Assembly (NCBI GenBank): GCA_017525915.1
Contig: JAFXSC010000001.1
Coordinates: 62,001-126,000 of the forward strand
Source: Ruminococcus sp.
Lineage (GTDB): Bacteria > Bacillota > Clostridia > Oscillospirales > Ruminococcaceae
Reading direction: 5' to 3'
DNA length: 64,000 bases
The position numbers and the translations under genes were made by a program. The number at the start of each line of letters is the position of its first letter. Position 1 is the first letter of the stretch. Under the pieces are notes generated by a model. It did no database searches. It worked only from the letters and a program-made list of their open reading frames with translations, and was not told where the DNA came from. Shown here one piece after another: positions 1 through 6,460 of the stretch.

Positions 1-452
1 CAGTTGTCAAGGCTATCGCTGACGGCAAGGTAGCCAAGTACGTTACTGACTTTGCTGACGACATCGTTCTCGGCGTTGACGATGTTATCGTTCTCCCCCA
101 CCTCGGCGCTTCTACTCCCGAGAGCGAGGACAACTGTGCAGTTATGGCTGCTCAGGAGCTCGTTGACTACATCGAGAACGGTAATATCAGAAACAGCGTA
201 AATCTCCCGAATGCTTCAATGGAGGCTCAGGGCACAAAGATCTGCGTTATCCACAAGAACGTTCCTACAACTATCGCTTCTATCACTACTGTTGTCGGCA
301 ACGAGGGTATCAATATCGAGAACATGGTAAATGCAAGCAAGAAGGATTTTGCTTACACTATGCTTGATGTTATCGGTGAGATCCCTGCTTCCGTTGAGGG
401 CAAGATCAATGCTGTTGACGGCGTTATCCGCGTAAGAATAATCAACAAGTAA
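1..452 (+). CDS. serA: D-3-phosphoglycerate dehydrogenase, C-terminal part (5' end outside window)
   Basis: The frame is open from base 3, so only the last ~150 codons are present. The translation contains LPHLGASTPESEDNCAVMA, the segment around the catalytic His of the 2-hydroxyacid dehydrogenase fold. A short ACT domain follows (from about TKICVIHKNVPTTIASI to the end). Such enzymes oxidise 3-phosphoglycerate to 3-phosphohydroxypyruvate, the first step of serine synthesis, and the ACT domain usually senses serine. The C-terminus looks like the short clostridial form, without the extra allosteric domain of the long form. A strong terminator follows directly, so this is the last gene of its transcript. 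The family call is firm; the upstream part is not visible. Confidence 0.9.
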   Translation, partial: VVKAIADGKVAKYVTDFADDIVLGVDDVIVLPHLGASTPESEDNCAVMAAQELVDYIENGNIRNSVNLPNASMEAQGTKICVIHKNVPTTIASITTVVGNEGINIENMVNASKKDFAYTMLDVIGEIPASVEGKINAVDGVIRVRIINK

Positions 453-460
453 TTCACAAT

Positions 461-493
461 AAAAAAGCCTGACCGCTTCGGTCAGGCTTTTTT
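461..493. terminator. Bidirectional intrinsic terminator between serA and the DUF1292 gene
   Basis: A 10-bp stem (465-474 with 480-489, loop GCTTC) is flanked by an A-run on the left and a T-run on the right. It can therefore end serA on the plus strand and the convergent DUF1292 gene on the minus strand. Confidence 0.9.
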
Positions 494-527
494 GCAGCAG
501 AAAGGGACGCACATGGCGTCCCTTTTG

Positions 528-830
528 TTATTCTTCCTCGTTCTCGTACTTCTTCTGGAACTCTGCAAAGACTTCCTCGAGAAGATCATCGTCGTCAACA
601 GAGACAAAATCGACCATTTCCGGGTCATCTGCCATCAGCATCTCAAGTATCACGACCTCGTCGTCCTCGTCCTCAAAGGGAAGAAGGACTGCAAAGGAAC
701 GCTCCTTATACTCTATGACATCGAGCATCTCGAAGGATACGTCGTTTCCGTCATCGTCAGTGAGGGTAATGTAGTCAGCGTTCTCCTCGTCGTCAAATTC
801 TTCCATTTCTTTTTCATTCATATCGCTCAT
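528..830 (-). CDS. DUF1292 family small acidic protein
   Basis: The 100-aa protein is very rich in Asp and Glu. It has the DUF1292 pattern: a short acidic start, then ITLTDDDGNDVSFEMLD, YKERSFAVLLPFEDEDDE and a C-terminal stretch of acidic residues. DUF1292 proteins (YrzB-like) are common in Firmicutes and have no established function. The start at 830 is chosen because GGAGG lies 7 nt upstream; an ATG three codons later is possible. A sigma-A-type promoter lies at 859-887. In many Firmicutes this family sits near the Holliday-junction resolvase gene, but here it stands alone. Confidence 0.85.
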   Translation of the reverse strand: MSDMNEKEMEEFDDEENADYITLTDDDGNDVSFEMLDVIEYKERSFAVLLPFEDEDDEVVILEMLMADDPEMVDFVSVDDDDLLEEVFAEFQKKYENEEE

Positions 831-858
831 AGCGTTACCTCCAAATAAAGTATGCCTT

Positions 859-887
859 ATTGTAACATAAATCCGCGCCAAAGTCAA
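859..887 (-). promoter_or_regulatory. Sigma-A promoter of the DUF1292 gene
   Basis: Read on the minus strand: TTGACT at 887-882, a 17-nt spacer, TACAAT at 864-859, about 30 nt before the start codon. Confidence 0.75.
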
Positions 888-911
888 GGATTTTCCGTGA
901 TTGTTCAGGTA

Positions 912-940
912 TTGCATTTGCCGAACAAATCTGTTATAAT
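912..940 (+). promoter_or_regulatory. Sigma-A promoter of the M42 peptidase operon
   Basis: TTGCAT at 912-917, a 17-nt spacer and a perfect TATAAT at 935-940, shortly before the gene at 976. It is divergent from the DUF1292 promoter. Confidence 0.7.
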
Positions 941-975
941 AATAATGATTGATTTTTTGCGAAAGGCGATATGCT

Positions 976-1989
976 ATGGATATTAAAGCAACGATTACTG
1001 CACTGTGTGCGGCATCCGGCGCCTCCGGGGACGAGTCCACCGCTGCCGGAACTGCCCTCTCTATGCTGAAAGAATACTGTCCGGACGCTGAGATTGTTTC
1101 CGGAAACGTTATAGGTACCTTCGGCTCACGCCGCGAGGGACTTCCCACCCTCGTCCTCGATGCCCACATCGACCAGATCGGCATGATAGTCACCCACATC
1201 ACTGACGAGGGCTTCATAAAGGTCGGCAACATCGGCGGCATCGACCGCCGTCTGCTCCCTGCACAGCCCGTTATTATCCACGGAAAGCACGATATCCTGG
1301 GCGTTGTCTGCTCTGTTCCTCCGCACCTCATCAGCGGTGAGAACGGCGTTATGGAGTGGGGCGATGTTTCGATAGATGCAGGTATGACCAGGGACGAGCT
1401 TGAAGAAATCGTCTCTCAGGGCGACAGCATCACCTTTGATGTTAAGCTCCGTGAGCTTGCCGGCGGACGCATTGCCGGCGGCGCTCTCGATGACCGCTGC
1501 GGAGTTGCGGCTATTCTCCGCACTCTGGAACTTCTGAAAGGCCAGCAGACCGCTTACAATATAACAGTGAACTTCTCAACTCAGGAGGAGCTTGGCGAGC
1601 GCGGTGCTAAAATAGGCGCTTTCAGGCTTGCTCCGGACTTTGCCATTGCCGTTGACGTAAGCTTTGCCTATGCTGTCGGCGAGAACGAGCAGAAATGCGG
1701 CAAGCTCGGCAAGGGCGCTATGATCGGCATTTCCCCCAGCCTCGACCGAGGTCTTTCCATGGGACTTATACGCGCCGCTGAAAAAGCTGCGCTCCCCTAT
1801 CAGCGTGAGGTCATGGAGGGACTTACCTCTACCAACGCCGACCGCTATTCCGTTTCAAGAGAGGGCGCAAGGGTCTGCACAGTTTCTATTCCTCTGCGAA
1901 ATATGCACACACCTGCCGAGGTCATCGACCTCAGTGATGTTGAGCTCACAGCACAGCTCATCGCTGAATTTGCAAAGGAGGGTGAATGA
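976..1989 (+). CDS. M42 family metallo-aminopeptidase (first of a tandem pair)
   Basis: This is a 337-aa cytosolic dinuclear zinc peptidase of the M42 family (glutamyl/deblocking aminopeptidase, often annotated endoglucanase M). Visible metal-site segments are LDAHIDQIG, GGALDDRCG, STQEELGERG, IAVDVSFA and a C-terminal NMHTPAEV. The glycine-rich barrel insertion VGNIGGIDRR is also present. The chosen ATG at 976 has AAGG upstream; a TTG nine codons earlier is less likely. The gene overlaps the next M42 gene by 4 nt (ATGA-type coupling). M42 enzymes trim peptides from proteolysis as large tetrahedral assemblies. Two adjacent paralogues could form mixed assemblies, which is inference only. Confidence 0.9.
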   Translation: MDIKATITALCAASGASGDESTAAGTALSMLKEYCPDAEIVSGNVIGTFGSRREGLPTLVLDAHIDQIGMIVTHITDEGFIKVGNIGGIDRRLLPAQPVIIHGKHDILGVVCSVPPHLISGENGVMEWGDVSIDAGMTRDELEEIVSQGDSITFDVKLRELAGGRIAGGALDDRCGVAAILRTLELLKGQQTAYNITVNFSTQEELGERGAKIGAFRLAPDFAIAVDVSFAYAVGENEQKCGKLGKGAMIGISPSLDRGLSMGLIRAAEKAALPYQREVMEGLTSTNADRYSVSREGARVCTVSIPLRNMHTPAEVIDLSDVELTAQLIAEFAKEGE

Positions 1990-3020
1990 TGAAGGAGCTT
2001 TTGAAGGAATTATGCCTCATCGACGGAGTTTCGGGCGATGAAAAGGACGTCCGTGACCGTATCACAGCCCTGATTGACGGATACTGCGAATGGCGCATCG
2101 ACCCGCTCGGCAGCCTTATATGCTTCAAAAAGGGCAGAAGATCACCGGAGAAAAAACTGATGATATGCGCCCATATGGACGAGGTCGGCTTCATAATCAC
2201 ATATATCCGCGCTGACGGCACTCTAAGCTTCGGTGAAGTCGGCGGTATTGACCCCTCCGTAATTATCGGCAGGCAGGTCACTGTCAGGAGCAGTATCACC
2301 GGCGAAAAGCTCTACGGAGTTGTCGGTGCTACCGCCGTTCACAACCTCTCCAAGGACGAGCGGGAGAAGGCTCCCAAAACGGACAGCCTCTACATCGACA
2401 TCGGAGCTGAGGACAGGGAAGCCGCCGAAAAGCTCGTGGCACAGGGCGACTGTGCGTACTTCGTCTCCGACTTCACTGAGCTCGGAGAAAGGCGCATCAA
2501 GGCGAAGGCTATCGACGACCGCGCCGGCTGTGCAATGATGATTGAAATGATACGCGGAGAGATTGAGTATGACACCTGGTTCGTTTTCAACGTGCAGGAG
2601 GAGATAGGTCTGCGCGGTTCAACGGCGTCCGCTTTCGCCGTAGCTCCGGACTTTGCTATAGTTCTCGAATCGACCACTGCTGCCGATATCGAAGGCAGCT
2701 CCGGTGCGAAGCGCGTCTGCGAGCTCGGAAAAGGTCCGGTCGTTTCATTCATGGACAGAAGCACGATGTACGACAGGGAGCTCTACCGACTTGCCTTTGA
2801 CATTGCCGCAGGAAACGGTATACCCTGCCAGACCAAATCCGTGGTCGCTGGCGGTAATGATGCCGGTGCTATCCACATCAGCGGAAAGGGCGTGCGTACC
2901 GTCGCGGTATCTCTGCCATGCAGATACCTCCATTCGCCCTCATGCGTGATAGAATACGCCGACATGGAAAATGCTCTTGCGCTTGTAAAAATACTTGCCG
3001 AAAGGATACACGGCTTATGA
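1986..3020 (+). CDS. M42 family metallo-aminopeptidase (second of the pair)
   Basis: The 344-aa paralogue of the preceding gene is translationally coupled to it by a 4-nt overlap. The metal-site segments are CAHMDEVGF, KAIDDRAGC, NVQEEIGLRG, the fourth ligand region IVLESTTAADI and a C-terminal YLHSPSCVI. The fourth region carries Glu where the first paralogue has Asp, as in the glutamate-type subset of M42. Substrate preference therefore may differ between the two. The start ATGATG at 1986 gives two adjacent candidates (1986 or 1989). Its stop overlaps the start of the acetyltransferase gene, so the three genes form one translational unit. Confidence 0.9.
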   Translation: MMKELLKELCLIDGVSGDEKDVRDRITALIDGYCEWRIDPLGSLICFKKGRRSPEKKLMICAHMDEVGFIITYIRADGTLSFGEVGGIDPSVIIGRQVTVRSSITGEKLYGVVGATAVHNLSKDEREKAPKTDSLYIDIGAEDREAAEKLVAQGDCAYFVSDFTELGERRIKAKAIDDRAGCAMMIEMIRGEIEYDTWFVFNVQEEIGLRGSTASAFAVAPDFAIVLESTTAADIEGSSGAKRVCELGKGPVVSFMDRSTMYDRELYRLAFDIAAGNGIPCQTKSVVAGGNDAGAIHISGKGVRTVAVSLPCRYLHSPSCVIEYADMENALALVKILAERIHGL

Positions 3021-3817
3021 TAAGACTTATCGAACACGAGCATGAACTCGACGCTGCTCTGCTGAACAAGACCCTCAACGGCAAGAAAATGCTTGCGTAT
3101 ATGCGTGCATACGGTCCTAATTATGAGTTCTGCCGCTTCTACAAAATCACCGGTGATTACGGCGGAGTAGGATATATGTTCATAATCAATTCCACGCTGA
3201 TAATCTGCTCGGACGGCGGTCTTGAACCGAGTGAGGAACTCAACCTCTTCGTTAGCATGAACCTCCCCTTCCGTATTGAGGGTGACCAGAGCGTTCTTGA
3301 AGGGATAAAGATACCCGAGCGCTATCAGACGCTCAACCGCACCATTTTCGAGCTTATCCCCGATGATACGCCGCTCGAAAGCATTGAAGACCACGTTGAA
3401 TTCAACCCCAAGCTCACTGACGTTTACAAGATACTCAGCGAGGGATTCCCGAATATAGCGGATTTCTCACTGTGGTACACCGATACATCGCACCGCTGCC
3501 GCCACGGTATCAGCCGTGTGTTCACATACCGGGATTCGACTACTGCTTCGGCAGTGTTCGATATCGGCAGCACTGTCCTCATCGGACAGGTCGCTACGAA
3601 CATCGCAGCGCGCGGCAGAGGATATGCCCGCGAGTTCCTGAAATGGCTCGCAAAATTCTTCAACGGGCTCGGAAAAAGAGCTTACCTTCTCGCGCTCGAC
3701 GTCCGCGTCAGCTTCTATCAGGAAATAGGCTTCAAGATAGTCGGCAAGGAAATAGTCCTCGAACGTATCGACGTTGTGAAGGACAATGTTTCCAAGGGCA
3801 GACTTGCAGACAAATGA
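3017..3817 (+). CDS. GNAT-family N-acetyltransferase with an N-terminal extension
   Basis: The 266-aa protein has a C-terminal GNAT fold. The acetyl-CoA-binding segment is VATNIAARGRGYAREFLKWL (Q/RxxGxG/A-like), followed by LALDVRVSFYQEIGFKIVG, the usual last strands. The first ~130 residues form a second, unassigned part that resembles a degenerate GNAT half. The start overlaps the stop of the M42 gene by 4 nt. Substrate is unknown; placement after two aminopeptidases suggests a peptide or amino-acid amine, which is inference. Confidence 0.75.
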   Translation: MIRLIEHEHELDAALLNKTLNGKKMLAYMRAYGPNYEFCRFYKITGDYGGVGYMFIINSTLIICSDGGLEPSEELNLFVSMNLPFRIEGDQSVLEGIKIPERYQTLNRTIFELIPDDTPLESIEDHVEFNPKLTDVYKILSEGFPNIADFSLWYTDTSHRCRHGISRVFTYRDSTTASAVFDIGSTVLIGQVATNIAARGRGYAREFLKWLAKFFNGLGKRAYLLALDVRVSFYQEIGFKIVGKEIVLERIDVVKDNVSKGRLADK

Positions 3818-3901
3818 ATAGTAAGTAGAATAAGGGCAGCAATACAGGCAGCTCCCTGCAATGGACAGGCAATCAGTCCCGGGGAAAACTTCCAATCAAA
3901 T

Positions 3902-3935
3902 GGGAACCCGAGGACGGGCTCCCCTACATTTTTTC
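3902..3935 (+). terminator. Intrinsic terminator after the M42/GNAT operon
   Basis: A 9-pair stem with one A/C mismatch (3902-3910 with 3915-3923, loop AGGA) is followed by six Ts at 3929-3934. It lies only 28 nt before the next start codon, so it could also act as an attenuator in the leader of the PLP-enzyme gene. Confidence 0.7.
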
Positions 3936-3962
3936 TCAACTATAAAACTGAAAGGTATAGAT

Positions 3963-5228
3963 ATGAACAGTAAGATAAACGAGATATACAGCTTCGACCC
4001 GAAGCTTATTGAGCTTGCTCAGCAGGCTGAAAACAACTGCCGGGACGCTTTCGAGCGCATTTCAGCAGTCGCGGAATACAACGGTGCAAAGGTGCTCAAA
4101 GCCTTCACCGACAACAAGGTCAGCGAGCCCTGCTTCTACGGCTCGACCGGCTACGGCTACGGCGACGTCGGCAGAGAGGTCATTGACAAGGTATTCGCTC
4201 AGGCTCTCGGCACTGAGGACGCTCTCGTCCGCCACAACTTCGTATCCGGCACTCATGCGCTGTCAGTTGCGCTTTTCGGCGTTCTCCGAAAGGGCGACAA
4301 AATGGTCGCCATAACCGGCAAGCCCTACGATACCCTTGAAGAGGTCATCGGTCTCAGCGGAAACAAGGGTAACGGTTCGCTAATGGACTTCGGCGTTGAA
4401 TACGGTCAGGTCGATCTCAACGAGGACGGTACTCCTAAACTCAACGAGATCACAGAAGCTGTAAAAGGTGCTAAAATTGCCTATATACAGCGTTCCAGAG
4501 GATATTCACTGCGTCCGGCGTTCACTGTGAACGACATCGGCGAGATGATAAAAGCCGCTAAAAAGGGCAATCCCGATATTATCATCATGGTGGACAACTG
4601 CTACGGCGAATTCATCGAGGAGCGCGAGCCCACTGCGGTCGGTGCTGACATCATCATCGGCTCGCTCATCAAGAACGCCGGCGGCGGTATCGCCCGTACA
4701 GGCGGATATATAGCCGGCCGTGCAGACCTCGTGGAGCTATGCTCCTACCGCCTTACCTGTGTCGGCATGGGCAAGGAAGTCGGCTGCACACTCGGCATGA
4801 ACCGTGAGCTCCTGCTTGGACTTTTCTTTGCTCCGGACGTCGTTGCAAGTGCGGTAAAGACCTCCGCCTTCGCAAGTGAGCTGTTCACGATGCTCGGCTA
4901 TGAATGCTCCCCACGCAAGGACGACCTTCGCGGCGATATCATTACGGCGATAAAGCTCGGCAGCGAAGAAGCTCTCTGCGCGTTCTGCCGCGGTATACAG
5001 AAGGGAGCGCCCGTTGATTCCTTCGTTACGCCCGAGCCCTGGGATATGCCCGGCTATTCGGACAAGGTCATCATGGCTGCCGGTGCCTTCACAGGCGGCG
5101 CTTCGATCGAGCTTTCCGCTGACGCTCCCCTCCGTGAACCTTACGCGGTCTGGATGCAGGGCGGCATAACCTACACCTCCGGCAAGCTTGGTGTGATGCT
5201 TGCAGCTGAGGAGATGCTCGGTAAATAA
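3963..5228 (+). CDS. Methionine gamma-lyase-like PLP enzyme (aluminium resistance protein family)
   Basis: The 421-aa protein matches the fold-type I PLP family called Met_gamma_lyase or aluminium resistance protein (PF06838). Hallmarks are the N-terminal YGSTGYGYGDVGREVID, the VRHNFVSGTHALSVALFG region, MVDNCYGEF with the PLP-ring Asp, and the Schiff-base Lys in GSLIKNAGGGIA. Length is typical. The family is widespread in Firmicutes, often near glnA or hfq, and its true substrate is poorly defined. The start at 3963 has AAAGG 6 nt upstream. A terminator-like hairpin lies in the leader and a strong terminator follows the stop. Confidence 0.88.
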   Translation: MNSKINEIYSFDPKLIELAQQAENNCRDAFERISAVAEYNGAKVLKAFTDNKVSEPCFYGSTGYGYGDVGREVIDKVFAQALGTEDALVRHNFVSGTHALSVALFGVLRKGDKMVAITGKPYDTLEEVIGLSGNKGNGSLMDFGVEYGQVDLNEDGTPKLNEITEAVKGAKIAYIQRSRGYSLRPAFTVNDIGEMIKAAKKGNPDIIIMVDNCYGEFIEEREPTAVGADIIIGSLIKNAGGGIARTGGYIAGRADLVELCSYRLTCVGMGKEVGCTLGMNRELLLGLFFAPDVVASAVKTSAFASELFTMLGYECSPRKDDLRGDIITAIKLGSEEALCAFCRGIQKGAPVDSFVTPEPWDMPGYSDKVIMAAGAFTGGASIELSADAPLREPYAVWMQGGITYTSGKLGVMLAAEEMLGK

Positions 5229-5233
5229 TCCAG

Positions 5234-5262
5234 CCGGGAGCAGTCAGCTCCCGGTTTTTTAC
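5234..5262 (+). terminator. Intrinsic terminator after the PLP-enzyme gene
   Basis: A perfect 8-bp GC-rich stem (5234-5241 with 5247-5254, loop AGTCA) is followed by six Ts. Confidence 0.92.
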
Positions 5263-5401
5263 AACTGGAAAAAGTGAATTTAAAAATAGATATACTGTTA
5301 ATAAATTCTATATGATAACTTATTAATAAAAAATTAACGTTAATTTCATGTGAAATTCTGCTAAAAGTATACAAAGTTGTAGTTATGTTTACTTTTGTAT
5401 A

Positions 5402-5430
5402 TTGTCAAGCATATTGCTTTGCAATATAAT
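5402..5430 (+). promoter_or_regulatory. Consensus sigma-A promoter with no ORF behind it
   Basis: TTGTCA at 5402-5407, a 17-nt spacer, and a perfect TATAAT at 5425-5430. No open reading frame of note follows on this strand before 5774. The predicted start, near 5437, coincides with the outer stem of the hairpin described next. Confidence 0.65.
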
Positions 5431-5435
5431 ATAGA

Positions 5436-5531
5436 CAGTGACGAAGATATTGGTACTCAGTATCAAGTACCCTCCCCTCTCATGTGCTTGATACTGAGTA
5501 TTAAAATCGCCACTGCAAAGAAATAGTTTTT
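5436..5531 (+). ncRNA. Candidate small RNA with a pyrimidine-rich apical loop
   Basis: An outer stem (CAGTG-A-CGA at 5436-5444 with TCG-C-CACTG at 5507-5515) encloses a very stable inner stem. The inner stem is 14 perfect base pairs (5454-5467 with 5487-5500), plus three further pairs toward the loop. The loop, about 13 nt at 5471-5483, reads CCTCCCCTCTCAT, so it could pair with Shine-Dalgarno sequences. A five-T run follows at 5527-5531. A consensus promoter sits just upstream. No protein frame explains the sequence. I do not recognise the RNA as a named family. Expression and function are inference. Confidence 0.5.
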
Positions 5532-5620
5532 GTCAATAATTAAAACTAACCCCTTTCATTTGTAATTTTTTCATGTTTTCTATTCTCAATAACTTCTTTT
5601 AACTTTATCTTGCAATGGTC

Positions 5621-5693
5621 CACAGTGCTAAACGGCTTTGCCGTTTGGATCACAGCAGCCTTCCCTCCTGGGAAGGAATTTTTTTGCACTGTG
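5621..5693 (+). ncRNA. Double stem-loop closed by an outer stem, ending as a terminator
   Basis: CACAGTGC (5621-5628) and GCACTGTG (5686-5693) enclose two hairpins: AAACGGC-TTT-GCCGTTT (5630-5646) and CCTTCCC-TCCT-GGGAAGG (5659-5676). Seven Ts follow the second one. It may be the 3' end of the RNA starting near 5437 or a separate element. The second loop again presents CCCTCCT, close to the anti-Shine-Dalgarno of 16S rRNA. No good promoter is visible immediately upstream of 5621. Confidence 0.45.
5659..5685 (+). terminator. Intrinsic terminator of the candidate small-RNA region
   Basis: A 7-bp stem with a TCCT tetraloop is followed by AA and seven Ts (5679-5685). There is no upstream gene on this strand other than the candidate RNA. 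Confidence 0.75.
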
Positions 5694-5721
5694 AAATTTG
5701 CGTGAAATATTAATAATTCGC

Positions 5722-5750
5722 TTGACAAGTTTAATAAGCCGTGCTATAAT
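5722..5750 (+). promoter_or_regulatory. Perfect consensus sigma-A promoter for the RHH-like gene and probably clpB
   Basis: TTGACA at 5722-5727, a 17-nt spacer, TATAAT at 5745-5750. The start codon follows 24 nt later behind AAAGGAGGCGG. Confidence 0.9.
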
Positions 5751-5773
5751 CTATGTAAAGGAGGCGGTGAAAT

Positions 5774-6412
5774 ATGAAGAAGAGCGTTTACAGCCTCGTC
5801 CTGATGGACGATGTTATCCGGGCTGTTGACCGCGAAGCCTACAAGCGCGGCACAAGCCGCTCGAACCTCATAAACCAGATACTCGCAGAGCATCTTTCCT
5901 GCGAGACCCCGGAAATGCGTATGCAGGACATATTCGGCTCGCTGTCAGGGCTTATCGACAGCTGCTTCAGTATCCAGCAGCAGCACTCGGCGTCGCTTAT
6001 GACCCTCCGGGCCGCCCTCGAATACAAGTACCGTCCCACAATAAGCTATAAGGTCGAGCTTGACCGCTCGCCGGGTGAGTTCCTCGGTACGCTCAAGGTG
6101 CAGATACGGACACAGAACATTGCCCTTATCGACACCTTCTTCACCTATTTCTTATACCGCAGGAGGCTCGAAGCACGCTGCCTTGCCGCAAGAGGCTACA
6201 AGAACTATGACTCGTCTCTCGACGGCGGCGTATTCAAAAGAAGCCTGATAAATACCGGGCTTTCTCCTGAACAAACCGGCGAGGCGATAAGCCGCTACCT
6301 CAATAATCTCTACAATTCCATGCAGGTCTGTTTGTCCTCGAAGTGCATGGACGAGGTCGAACCGGCACTTGCAAAGGATTATAATGATATGCTGGACGAA
6401 TATATCATTTAG
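5774..6412 (+). CDS. Ribbon-helix-helix-like protein of unknown function upstream of clpB
   Basis: The 212-aa protein begins like a CopG/Arc-type ribbon-helix-helix protein. A short strand (KSVYSLVLMDDVI) is followed by a helix, RGTSRSNLINQILAEHL. The remaining ~165 residues are not recognised. They contain a possible beta-rich middle (TISYKVELDRSPGEFLGTLKVQIR) and a helical C-terminus. It has a perfect promoter and an exceptionally strong ribosome site. clpB starts 49 nt after its stop with no terminator between, so co-transcription is likely. A role as a DNA-binding regulator, perhaps of this operon, is inference. It could also be a structural protein using the RHH fold for dimerisation. 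Confidence 0.6.
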   Translation: MKKSVYSLVLMDDVIRAVDREAYKRGTSRSNLINQILAEHLSCETPEMRMQDIFGSLSGLIDSCFSIQQQHSASLMTLRAALEYKYRPTISYKVELDRSPGEFLGTLKVQIRTQNIALIDTFFTYFLYRRRLEARCLAARGYKNYDSSLDGGVFKRSLINTGLSPEQTGEAISRYLNNLYNSMQVCLSSKCMDEVEPALAKDYNDMLDEYII

Positions 6413-6460
6413 CGGTCAGGTCACACGAATTTAAGTCACGAATGAACAGGAGGTCTATTT

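Noticed and set aside
216-512. Minus-strand open frame across the serA 3' end
   Set aside because: It is the antisense shadow of serA and runs through the terminator; no ribosome site or family pattern.
831-1331. Long N-terminal extension of the DUF1292 gene to 1331
   Set aside because: It would overlap the divergent M42 gene and both promoters. The GGAGG site sets the start at 830.
5436-5531. Identity as 6S RNA, SRP RNA or tmRNA
   Set aside because: It is too short for 6S and tmRNA, lacks the SRP GGAA tetraloop and its internal bulges, and lacks a tRNA-like end.
5546-5728. 60-codon minus-strand frame in the candidate small-RNA region
   Set aside because: It runs through the hairpins and terminator, with no ribosome site or protein-like composition.
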